Positions 26,743 to 33,235 of a stretch of 64,000 bases of DNA are shown here, piece after piece. The stretch comes from Arthrobacter sp. ISL-65 (lineage in GTDB: Bacteria > Actinomycetota > Actinomycetes > Actinomycetales > Micrococcaceae), in the NCBI RefSeq assembly GCF_018613795.1, contig NZ_JAGGPN010000042.1, forward strand, positions 70,566 to 134,565. The letters run 5' to 3'. The notes under the pieces were generated by a model. That model was not told the DNA's origin, made no database searches, and saw nothing but the letters and a program-made list of their open reading frames with translations. Position 1 is the first letter of the stretch; the number at the start of each line of letters is the position of its first letter. A program made the translations under genes and the position numbers.

Positions 26743-27180
26743 TGAAATCCCACCACAACCAGCTCAGTAACTCCGGATGCTGAGTTCCCCTCTGCAGCTA
26801 GGGTGAGGTGGTCCCCGGCTGCTCCTGCAGCCGGGGACCACCTAGCGGGAATAGGATCCGCACGCTGAAGATGCTGCATCTGCACACTTTGCGCTGTGGC
26901 GTTCTCTGTTAGCTCACCGCCCAATAAGCAGCTTTTGCGTGTACCGGTATCCCGTCCCGGTCCATGAGGCGTTGACTGCTGCCGGGGACCCCCTCCTTGA
27001 CCTCAGTTTCCGATGCTGGCTGATACCGATTTTTATAGCACCGCCCCCAAAGCCCTGACAAGAGAATTTTTTGGGGGCACGGGCAACGAGTGCTTGCCAG
27101 CTACTAAGCATGCTGATTAACTCATCTCTATAGCTGGTGCCACACCCGCGGTACCTGTCTGGTGGAAAGGAAAGTGCGTC
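26743..27180. other. 438-base gap with hairpins and no supported gene
   Basis: AT content is higher than the window average. It holds a perfect 16-bp hairpin (26806-26843) and a 9-bp inverted repeat GCCCCCAAA/TTTGGGGGC (27043-27051 and 27070-27078). The upstream region of the glsB-like gene occupies the right end. The minus-strand open frame across it is antisense to that gene and has no protein character. Confidence 0.6.
26806..26843. repeat. Perfect 16-bp stem, orphan hairpin
   Basis: AGGTGGTCCCCGGCTG and its exact complement around the loop CTCCTG. It has no gene ending on either side: the nearest minus-strand gene starts just to its left. It may be the leftover terminator of a lost gene or a regulatory structure. 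Confidence 0.7.
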
Positions 27181-27444
27181 ATGGGAATTCTTGGATTTCT
27201 CCTGCTCGGTCTGATTGCGGGGGCCATTGCAAAAGCCATTCTTCCCGGGAGGCAGGGCGGCGGTTGGATAGTCACCCTCGTCTTGGGCGTTGTCGGGGCT
27301 ATCCTCGGCGGCTGGATCGGTTCGCTGATCTTCGGTGGTGGCTTGGGTGACTTCTTCGACCTCCGGACCTGGCTGTTGTCCATCCTCGGGGCCGTCGTTG
27401 TGTTGCTGATCTACGGCGCCGTCACACGCAGAAGCCGGGTCTGA
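27181..27444 (+). CDS. GlsB/YeaQ/YmgE family stress-response membrane protein
   Basis: An 87-residue protein with three hydrophobic segments and the family pattern GLIAGAIAKAILPGRQGGGW...LGVVGAILGGWIG (transglycosylase-associated protein fold). Homologues are small membrane proteins induced by envelope or acid stress, with unknown biochemical role. A purine-rich AAGGAAAG lies about 9 nt before the ATG. A perfect 15-bp hairpin follows at 27508. Confidence 0.88.
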   Translation: MGILGFLLLGLIAGAIAKAILPGRQGGGWIVTLVLGVVGAILGGWIGSLIFGGGLGDFFDLRTWLLSILGAVVVLLIYGAVTRRSRV

Positions 27445-27507
27445 CCTGATTTCATAGCACCAAGATCTGCAAGTGGGGTGGGCCCAAGCGAGGGCCGGCC
27501 CCACAGG

Positions 27508-27543
27508 TTCCGGCGTCCCCGCGGCCAAGCGGGGACGCCGGAA
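27508..27543 (+). terminator. Hairpin after the glsB-like gene
   Basis: 15-bp perfect arms (27508-27522 and 27529-27543, TTCCGGCGTCCCCGC) with a 6-nt loop. No U tract follows, but the position 64 bases after the stop suits a terminator. Confidence 0.6.
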
Positions 27544-27622
27544 GCGACGATATCGCTCGAGCGTGCAGGATCGATCGAAAGAACAGTCGGGGGATGGGCT
27601 CGCGGCCGGATGGGAGGTGCAC

Positions 27623-27817
27623 ATGACGTACGCTTCGGAGGATTTGACGATGCGCCGTCAGGTCATGGACGTCATTATCGATGTTCTTTCGGCGGTTGCC
27701 ACAGGCCCCGACGTGCGCGTCAGCCTGTTGCGCCACCTCGAAGAGCACCCGGGCAATCCGGAAAAGGCACTGCTGGCCCACCTGTCGGACCGGAACATCG
27801 CCGACGACGTCGCGTAG
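27623..27817 (+). CDS. Small hypothetical protein, 64 residues
   Basis: Starts at an ATG behind GGGAGGTG with 4-5 nt spacing, a strong ribosome site. The peptide (MTYASEDLTMRRQVMDVIID, VRVSLLRHLEEHPG) looks like a compact helical protein. The 3' end overlaps the converging GerW-like frame by 98 bases, which may reflect damage in the latter. No family recognised. Confidence 0.5.
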   Translation: MTYASEDLTMRRQVMDVIIDVLSAVATGPDVRVSLLRHLEEHPGNPEKALLAHLSDRNIADDVA

Positions 27818-28190
27818 CGACTTCCAGCCGAGAATGACTTTCGGTCGAAAATGGGGCTACCGCCGCGCCCGGGGGTGCGCCGCGCAGGGCAAACCCGACG
27901 GCACATACGAGCGGTACCAGGCAAGCGGTCAGCGACAGGGGATTTGCCCGGAAAGTCAGCCGGCCGCCGTCGTCCTGGGTGTAAACCCCTAGGGGGAAGA
28001 CGAATCCGCCTCCTCCGCCGCCGGAGCCCGCTGCGTCCGGATCGCCGCCTTCGGTGCCGCCGCCAAAGCCGAAGGAAACCAGCGCAACGGGAACGAGTTC
28101 TTTCCCGTCGAGCCGGATCGGCTCCCCGTAGGCCCTGGACACGCCCACATTCTTGAAGGTTTCAGTGAGGGACTTCATCGCATCTGCCAT
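27720..28190 (-). CDS. GerW/YtfJ family protein with a doubtful C-terminus
   Basis: The first 105 residues fit the GerW (spore protein YtfJ) family: an N-terminal helix MADAMKSLTETFKNVGVSRAY, ELVPVALVSFGFGGG, a glycine-rich loop, FVFPLGVYTQDDGG and a hydrophobic SLTACLVPLVCAVGFAL. Actinobacterial members are of unknown role. The last 50 residues (PPGAAVAPFSTESHSRLEV...) do not look like the family and overlap a plus-strand gene. A one-base shift near 27870 would end the protein in a short basic tail at 27857. A frameshift or sequencing error is therefore likely. Confidence 0.6.
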   Translation of the reverse strand: MADAMKSLTETFKNVGVSRAYGEPIRLDGKELVPVALVSFGFGGGTEGGDPDAAGSGGGGGGFVFPLGVYTQDDGGRLTFRANPLSLTACLVPLVCAVGFALRGAPPGAAVAPFSTESHSRLEVATRRRRRCSGPTGGPAVPFPDCPGALRGGATG

Positions 28191-28522
28191 GGCATCACTC
28201 TATGTTGCCGCCGGCAAAAGACCCGCGCACTGCGGACGGCCACTGAGAATGCTGTCAAAACGTCTGGAAGCCAACGGTGTGATTTTTCCCCGCCGATCAG
28301 ATTGTCCAAATCGACTCTGATTGTGCCGTCGGATCGTGTGAACAGTTCGCCGAAGTAGGCGAGTACGGCGTCCCGGCCCTGCTTGTCACCGGACAGCCCG
28401 CCGCTGCCTCCCAGATGCCAAACGGCGTCCTCCTCGAACAGGCTTCGAAGAGTGTCCATGTCACCTGCACCGAACGCTTCGTAGCCCCGCCGCACCAAAT
28501 CGGCATCTTCCTGGGTTCCCAT
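28175..28522 (-). pseudogene. SnoaL-like (NTF2 fold) gene, probably truncated
   Basis: The first 75 residues are typical of SnoaL-like proteins (LVRRGYEAFGAGDMDTLRSL, DAVWHLGG, GRDAVLAYFGELF). The expected second half, with beta strands and RDG/AWQF-type motifs, is replaced after GGEKSH by basic sequence lacking family character. The frame then runs 16 bases into the start of the next gene. I infer loss of the 3' half by deletion or frameshift. No substrate can be assigned. Confidence 0.55.
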
Positions 28523-28761
28523 TTCGTTGTCGGATCCCAGCGAGGAAAGGGTTAAGCCCGCGCGAGGACCATGTCGATGATCATTTATTTGCCGGCGTCC
28601 AGGCTCGCGGCGTACGCGGATCCGGAAATTTCAAAAACTTCCGCACTTATCAATTCACGCAGTGAAAATCGCAGTAAATTTTCTCCATCGAAAGGCCGAT
28701 CCGTCAGTTTGGCCCCTACGATGGGCTCGTCTCATAACTCAGAACCCGTGGGGGGAAATCC

Positions 28762-29253
28762 ATGAGCTATCAGCAATATCCACAGCAGCAGCAGGCCTAC
28801 CAGACGGGAGCCGGCGAACCGCCGCTTTGGGCACCGTACTATGGTGCACCCTTTCCGGTAGCAGTCCGCCGGTTCTTCAAGAAGTACGCCACGTTCTCGG
28901 GCCGTGCCAGCCGGAGTGAGTACTGGTGGTGGGCGCTCGCCGCGCTCGTGATCGACATCATCATCAACATCATCACGGCCGTCGGGGGCGCGACGGGAGC
29001 AACCGTAGCCGCCAACGGTACTGCAGTGCCAGGTCCGGGCGCCGTGGTTGGCTACGTTCTGCTCGGCATTTGGGCATTGGGAACCATCGTGCCTTCGCTG
29101 GCCTTGACCGCACGGCGCCTGCACGATGTGAACCTGAGCGGGTGGCTTGTGCTGCTGGTTCTCGTACCGTTCCTTGGAGCCCTAGCACTGCTGGTCCTGA
29201 CGATCCTGCCGTCAAAGCCCGAAGGGCAGCGGTTCGACACCCCGGCGGGCTGA
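28762..29253 (+). CDS. DUF805 family membrane protein
   Basis: A 163-residue inner-membrane protein. A Gln/Tyr-rich cytoplasmic N-terminus (about 1-40) precedes the DUF805 core: RFFKKYATFSGRASRSEYWWW, hydrophobic helices, ALTARRLHDVNLSGW and a final helix. The role of the family is unknown. GTGGGGGGAAATCC before the ATG supplies the ribosome site. The 239 bases upstream are AT-richer and hold only the promoter region. A good terminator follows. Confidence 0.88.
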   Translation: MSYQQYPQQQQAYQTGAGEPPLWAPYYGAPFPVAVRRFFKKYATFSGRASRSEYWWWALAALVIDIIINIITAVGGATGATVAANGTAVPGPGAVVGYVLLGIWALGTIVPSLALTARRLHDVNLSGWLVLLVLVPFLGALALLVLTILPSKPEGQRFDTPAG

Positions 29254-29272
29254 GCACGGGGCATGGCCGTAG

Positions 29273-29321
29273 GGAGCCCGCCGCCGACGGATCACCCGGC
29301 CGTCCCGGCGGGCTCCTTTTT
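29273..29321 (+). terminator. Terminator of the DUF805 gene
   Basis: GGAGCCCGCCG (29273-29283) and CGGCGGGCTCC (29306-29316) form a perfect 11-bp stem, followed directly by TTTTT. Confidence 0.9.
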
Positions 29322-29326
29322 GCCCT

Positions 29327-29660
29327 GTGAAGGGCAGCAGGCCGGCCTGGAGGGCATTAGTGATCTTCCTGCTGGCCTACCGGCTCCGGAGTGAATTTCT
29401 TTTCACACATGGTTCTGCGTGGCTCGTTGGTGCCGGCGGATTTGTCCTCGCACTGGCCGGGACGGTCGGGCAGATTCTCGATTCCATCGGGCGGAGCCGG
29501 CTGGCGGACCTGATCGGAGCGAACGGGCGCGTGCCGGGGGAGCGCTACCTCTTCTCTTTGGACTTCAACGTCGGTCCTCTGGTGCTGAGCACGCCCTGCT
29601 TCTCGTCGCCGGGGTTTTCGAGTTTGGCCGCCGCCTGCAGAAGGACACCGAGGGCCTGGG
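29327..29660 (+). pseudogene. Decayed DUF2975-type membrane protein gene
   Basis: In the frame from GTG 29327 a membrane-like stretch is readable (SAWLVGAGGFVLALAGTVG, then YLFSLDFNVGPLVL). The match then continues in another frame as EHALLLVAGVFEFGRRLQKD and TEGL, which is the typical C-terminus of DUF2975 proteins. The shift is near 29580. Both halves are in the right order, so this is one broken gene. The normal gene is followed by a small XRE regulator, whose remnant lies directly downstream. Confidence 0.6.
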
Positions 29661-29661
29661 T

Positions 29662-29807
29662 CGGCGTCAGCCTGGTGAACCTGTCGGTGCTGAAAAACGA
29701 CCGGGCAAAGGCGATCAGGTTCTCCACCTTGCGCTATCTGTGATGCCCTGGAGTGCCAGGTCGGGGACCTCCTGGTCACGGCAGGCAGCACAGCCGGCAG
29801 TCCCTGA
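29662..29807 (+). pseudogene. Remnant of a YozG-like XRE regulator gene
   Basis: Readable pieces are VGVSLVNLSVLKNDRAKAIR with FSTL, then, after a frame change near 29735, CDALECQVGDLLVTAGS up to a stop at 29805-29807. This is the second half of the short Cro/CI-type regulators that pair with DUF2975 proteins. The N-terminal third is missing: the piece is joined directly to the end of the DUF2975 remnant, so a deletion removed the gene junction. Confidence 0.65.
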
Positions 29808-29937
29808 CCCCGGTTACGTGCAGGGTCTGGACACAAGAAGGCACCGGACCTACCGTTCAGGTGGCGGTTGCTGTTGGAGGGAGCGGCGACTGCCGAGGGC
29901 CCGCTTTCGGGCCACCCGTTATGACAGGAGGAAACAG

Positions 29938-30411
29938 ATGGAAACCGTTGAAGAGACCGTTGATGTCGCAGTTCCGGTCCATACGGCCTACAACCAGTGG
30001 ACGCAGTTCGAATCATTTCCGCAGTTCATGTCCGGCGTGGAATCCGTAACCCAGCTGAGCAACACCACCAATCACTGGGTTACGAAGGTCGGCGGTGTGA
30101 AGCGGGAATTTGATACCGAAATAGTTGACCAGGAGCCTGATGATCGGATCGCCTGGCGCAGCACCGACGGCAAGTCCCATGCCGGCATCATCAGGTTCAC
30201 GCCCCTGGATGCCAATCACACCAAGGTGAAGGTCCACTTCGAATGGGCGCCGGAAACCGTCACGGAGAAAGCAGGCGCGGCTCTGAAGATTGACGAAATG
30301 CAGGTCAAGGCCGACATGCGGAAATTCAAGGACTTCATCGAGTCACGCGGCACGGAAACCGGTGGCTGGCGCGGCGAAGTCGAGGACAGTGGCCCCACCG
30401 GGCAGTTCTAG
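29938..30411 (+). CDS. SRPBCC family protein (polyketide cyclase-like)
   Basis: A 157-residue START/Bet v1-like protein. The N-terminal TVEETVDVAVPVHTAYNQW and FESFPQFMSGVESV are characteristic, followed by VGGVKREFDTEIVDQEPDDR. Members bind hydrophobic ligands or act in stress tolerance; no function is proven. CAGGAGG lies 6-7 nt before the ATG at 29938. The larger open frame upstream is not coding. A strong hairpin follows 10 bases after the stop. Confidence 0.88.
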   Translation: METVEETVDVAVPVHTAYNQWTQFESFPQFMSGVESVTQLSNTTNHWVTKVGGVKREFDTEIVDQEPDDRIAWRSTDGKSHAGIIRFTPLDANHTKVKVHFEWAPETVTEKAGAALKIDEMQVKADMRKFKDFIESRGTETGGWRGEVEDSGPTGQF

Positions 30412-30420
30412 AAAAACCCC

Positions 30421-30460
30421 GGGCTGTGGACCTGTTGCATGAACAACAGGTCCACGGCCC
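30421..30460. terminator. 17-bp hairpin after the SRPBCC gene
   Basis: Arms 30421-30437 and 30444-30460 (GGGCTGTGGACCTGTTG) pair with one G-T position around CATGAA. It stops plus-strand transcription of the SRPBCC gene; on the minus strand it is followed by GGGGTTTTTC and would also terminate. Confidence 0.75.
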
Positions 30461-30466
30461 GTGCCC

Positions 30467-30493
30467 TTATGCGCAGGGGTCTACTGCGCATAA
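30467..30493. promoter_or_regulatory. Perfect inverted repeat upstream of the lipoprotein gene
   Basis: TTATGCGCAG (30467-30476) and CTGCGCATAA (30484-30493) with a 7-nt spacer, 7 bases before the chosen start at 30501. It could be an operator or a structure in the mRNA leader. Confidence 0.55.
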
Positions 30494-30500
30494 GTCACCT

Positions 30501-31439
30501 GTGGGCGGGTCCTGTACGATCGCCCGCCGCTGGCTGACTGTTCTGGCGGCGGTTGCCATGGCGACGGCGATCCCTGCGCTCGCGGCCTGCACCGTGCCGG
30601 AGTCACAAGAGTCTGCTGGACCACTGCCGATAACGGTGGAGGTGAACCAGTCGCGCGACCAGTACGGAAAACAGGCCATCCAGCTCCTGCTTACCAACGT
30701 TTCCGGCGGACCCCTGACGGTGGCTGCGGCGCAACTCGCGTCGCCACTGTTTCAAGGGGACATCCTGTGGGAGCCAACCGGCGGAAGCCTCGAACTGCCT
30801 CCCGGCCAGCCTAAGAGCCTTCCAGCCCGGCTGCCGGCCCCGGTCTGCGGCCGGGACCAATCAACCGCGCAGCAAGCGACCGCGCAGCAGTCAGTCACAC
30901 AGCAGCCAGTCGCCACCGTGAGGTATTCGGAGCTCGGGCGGGCCGGCCTGCGGGAGGTGGCGCCGGTCGCCGTCGACCCCTTCCGTGTCCTGGAGCGGAA
31001 CAACACGGAGCTGTGCCTAGCGGCGGAGGCCGCCGCCGTGGCGGACATCGTCCTGGACCGCAGACTTGAAGTTGCGCCGGACTCCCGCACCGCCGTCGTC
31101 CGGCTGGTCATCATCCCTAAGGAAGCGGACGGCGCCGGCACGGACATAAGCTCGATGACCATCGCGAGCATCGACGGAACCACCCTGATTGCCGCGCCGG
31201 CGGACGAGCCGTGGCCGCGGAACGTCCGCATCGTGCAGGGCGCCCCCCGCTCTGAACTGCGTTTGCGGATCCGTCCTGCCCGCTGCGATCCGCATGCCAT
31301 CGCCGAGGACAAAGTGGGCACGCTGCTGCCCCTGCATGTGGGTGTGGGAGAACGCGAGGGGCAGTTGAAGATCCCGGCCGGCACAGCACTGCGTGGGCAG
31401 ATTTATGACTTTGTGACGGCGGCGTGCGCCCCCGCCTAG
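30501..31439 (+). CDS. Putative secreted lipoprotein of unknown function
   Basis: A 312-residue protein with a positively charged N-terminus, a hydrophobic segment (LTVLAAVAMATAIPALAAC) and a lipobox-like LAAC, suggesting export and lipid attachment. The mature part is beta-rich with no recognised domain and has a Gln/Thr/Ala-rich linker (STAQQATAQQSVTQQ, about 120). Two cysteine pairs are possible. The GTG at 30501 is chosen because it gives a normal signal peptide; it lacks a Shine-Dalgarno, and 25 codons upstream remain open but contain two hairpins. Confidence 0.65.
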   Translation: MGGSCTIARRWLTVLAAVAMATAIPALAACTVPESQESAGPLPITVEVNQSRDQYGKQAIQLLLTNVSGGPLTVAAAQLASPLFQGDILWEPTGGSLELPPGQPKSLPARLPAPVCGRDQSTAQQATAQQSVTQQPVATVRYSELGRAGLREVAPVAVDPFRVLERNNTELCLAAEAAAVADIVLDRRLEVAPDSRTAVVRLVIIPKEADGAGTDISSMTIASIDGTTLIAAPADEPWPRNVRIVQGAPRSELRLRIRPARCDPHAIAEDKVGTLLPLHVGVGEREGQLKIPAGTALRGQIYDFVTAACAPA

Positions 31440-31615
31440 ACGTCGAGGCGCCGGCGGCCCGCGAGGGCTTCCGGCAGCTCCGGCAGGTGAAGGTCGATGT
31501 CCCGCGCCGCAGCAGCCGTGCAGACCAGCAGGCGGCCGGCCTTCAGCAGCAGCTGGCCTTTGGCGGGGACCGTCGTGCCCGGCACCTTGCCCGCCGGCGT
31601 TGCCGCTGCTGTCAT
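31436..31615 (-). CDS. Possible small ORF, 59 residues
   Basis: An ATG-initiated frame (MTAAATPAGKVPGTTV..., then AKGQLLLKAGRLLVC and LHLPELPEALAGRR) whose stop overlaps that of the convergent lipoprotein gene by 2 bases. It has amphipathic character but no recognised family and may be the tail of a lost gene. Confidence 0.3.
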   Translation of the reverse strand: MTAAATPAGKVPGTTVPAKGQLLLKAGRLLVCTAAAARDIDLHLPELPEALAGRRRLDV

Positions 31616-31637
31616 GGCCTTGCTGCCTTACGGATGG

Positions 31638-31679
31638 GTCCCCTCCGCCGCGGTTCTGGGGCCAGACGACGGAGGGGAC
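31638..31679 (-). terminator. Hairpin downstream of a minus-strand gene remnant
   Basis: GTCCCCTCCGCCG (31638-31650) and CGACGGAGGGGAC (31667-31679) pair with one mismatch. It lies 10 bases past the stop of the remnant at 31689-31853 and supports that remnant being the true 3' end of a former gene. Confidence 0.55.
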
Positions 31680-31688
31680 GTGTGGGGG

Positions 31689-31853
31689 TTATTGGTTGGC
31701 GCGGGAGGGCTGGGTGCCGGTGAACACCAACGAGGCGACGGCCTTGCCGGTGGCGGAGTTCGGGTTGCAGTCCATTGTGGCGAACGTCCCCTTCATGAAG
31801 GAGCCCGACCTGCGGACTTCGTACGGCCGGTCTTCCGTGCCGGTAACGAACAC
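31689..31853 (-). pseudogene. C-terminal remnant of a secreted-type protein
   Basis: About 54 codons from a GTG read VFVTGTEDRPYEV, SGSFMKGTFATMDCNPNSAT and GKAVASLVFTGTQPS, a beta-rich sequence with real protein character, ending at TAA 31689-31691 and followed by a terminator hairpin. An in-frame TGA lies six codons upstream of the GTG and no ribosome site is visible, so the 5' part of the gene is missing. Family not recognised. Confidence 0.45.
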
Positions 31854-32052
31854 TCTGCCGTCGTTGACTCAAGGTCCCATCGGGTGCCGATCAAGACTGG
31901 CTCAAGAAAAACCCGCCCCACTGCGAGCGATGCCAGATTGGCTTAAGTCTCCGACAACGTGCGTGGATGCGGGTGAATCGAATGTTTGCTCGCCGAAGGG
32001 CGCCAAAGATGTGCCCCCAGGCCCAGTGGCGTCTTCGGGCGAAACCAGCGAA
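31854..32052. other. About 200 bases between the remnant and the tRNA-Thr terminator
   Basis: Lower GC than the neighbourhood. One plus-strand frame without a start codon reads DWLKKNPPHCERCQIGLSL after a TGA, which looks protein-like with a CxxC pair, then becomes basic and runs into the tRNA region. I cannot assign it; it may be debris at a tRNA insertion site. Confidence 0.35.
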
Positions 32053-32086
32053 AAACCCCCTAAAAACCGTAGTTTCTAGGGGGTTT
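32053..32086 (-). terminator. Terminator of tRNA-Thr(CGT)
   Basis: AAACCCCCTAAAAAC and GTTTCTAGGGGGTTT (32053-32067 and 32072-32086) pair with one mismatch around CGTA, followed on the minus strand by TTC. It lies 6 bases beyond the tRNA 3' end. Confidence 0.85.
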
Positions 32087-32092
32087 ATCCCG

Positions 32093-32165
32093 AGCTTCCT
32101 ATCAGAATCGAACTGATGACCTTTTCATTACGAGTGAAACGCTCTACCGACTGAGCTAAGGAAGC
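32093..32165 (-). tRNA. tRNA-Thr (anticodon CGT)
   Basis: On the minus strand this is a standard 73-nt cloverleaf: acceptor GCTTCCT/AGGAAGC with discriminator T, D-arm TAGCTCAGTCGGTAGAGC, and anticodon stem TTTCA/TGAAA with loop CTCGTAA giving CGT. The T-loop is GTTCGATTC. It reads ACG codons. Confidence 0.95.
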
Positions 32166-32390
32166 ACCGCACCAATCAGCCGGTGAAACCGGCCGGTTCA
32201 TGCAAGAGACAACTGTAATAGAGTCCCCGTGTCCGGGTCAAAATGAGCGCCCCGCTGGCTGCGATTGACGTTGGCAGGACGTTCATTCCGTCGTTGGATC
32301 CGGTTCAGGCCACCCACAGCAACGGCGGGAATGCTGGATCCGACAGTGTGGCGCAGCATGCCTGCGCATCAGCGGCAAAGGAGCTCGAGC

Positions 32391-33158
32391 ATGACACCCA
32401 ACAGCGCAATCTCAACCGGCAGCGCAGTGCGCACTGCCCTCTCGGCGGATGCGGAGGCGGCGGAGCAGGGCCAGCCCGTCCGGCTGGCGGTGCTGGCCAT
32501 GGTGGGAACAACCGTATACGACGGCGGCCTCATGGACCGCGCGATGTCCCGCACGCTGGTGGAGCAGGGAGTGCCGGCCGGCGCGGCCCGTTTTGAAGGC
32601 ATGCTGCGCTACGCGCGGGAGCGCTCCGGCATCTCCCGGATGACGGTTTTCGCCGAACTGTTCGACGACCCCCAGGCGGCTACAAGCGCCAACAAGAGGT
32701 TCGAGTTGAACTGCGATGAACTCCTCGCCGACGGCGGAGTCCGGGCCGTTCCGGGGGCCGAGGACACCATCGGCTGGCTCCGGGACGCAGGCGTCAAGGT
32801 CTGCCTGGCTACCGGCTTCGGGCGCCACACGCAGAACATGGTGCTGGAATCGCTGGGCTGGATGGGCCTGGCGGACCTCAGCCTGTGCCCCGCGGACGCC
32901 GGCAGGGGCAGGCCGTTCCCGGACATGGTGCTGACAGCGGTCCTGGCCCTCGACATTGACGACGTCCGGAAGGTGGCCGTGGTGGGGGACTCCGCCGCGG
33001 ACATCCATTCCGGCCTGCGCGCCGGGGCTTCCGTGGCTGCCGGGGTGTTGACGGGGTCGCACTCCGAGGCGGCGCTTCGCGGCGCCGGTGCCACCGACGT
33101 CCTGCCCTCCATTAAGGACTTCCCGGCACTCCTGGAGCGGCGCGCTTCCCGGCTCTGA
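32391..33158 (+). CDS. HAD superfamily protein, phosphonatase-like, catalytic Asp missing
   Basis: A 255-residue protein of the phosphonoacetaldehyde hydrolase-like HAD group. Motif II is ATGFGRHTQNM, the motif III region is GRPFPDMVL, and motif IV is VAVVGDSAADIHSG followed by AGVLTGS. Motif I should read DMAGTT but is AMVGTT: residue 36 is Ala (GCC) where the nucleophilic Asp (GAC) is expected. The enzyme is therefore probably inactive as a phosphatase, or the base is an error. AAGGAG lies about 8 nt before the ATG at 32391. The gene stands alone. Confidence 0.85.
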   Translation: MTPNSAISTGSAVRTALSADAEAAEQGQPVRLAVLAMVGTTVYDGGLMDRAMSRTLVEQGVPAGAARFEGMLRYARERSGISRMTVFAELFDDPQAATSANKRFELNCDELLADGGVRAVPGAEDTIGWLRDAGVKVCLATGFGRHTQNMVLESLGWMGLADLSLCPADAGRGRPFPDMVLTAVLALDIDDVRKVAVVGDSAADIHSGLRAGASVAAGVLTGSHSEAALRGAGATDVLPSIKDFPALLERRASRL

Positions 33159-33184
33159 GGCTTCAGCGACCTGACGCACCGGAC

Positions 33185-33223
33185 GGCGGCCGGGGTGCGG
33201 CCGCTACTGCTGCACCGGCCGCC
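33185..33223 (-). terminator. Probable terminator of the secreted hydrolase gene
   Basis: GGCGGCCGGGGTGC and GCACCGGCCGCC pair around a short loop between the convergent HAD and hydrolase genes. No U tract is seen. Confidence 0.4.
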
Positions 33224-33235
33224 ACGGCCGTGCGG

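Noticed and set aside
26914..27624. A 236-codon minus-strand open frame
   Set aside because: Antisense to the glsB-like gene, compositionally odd and without a ribosome site.
31854..32165. Integrase or attachment site at tRNA-Thr
   Set aside because: No integrase motif (R..HxxR..Y) and no second copy of the tRNA 3' end found in the window; reported only as possible debris.
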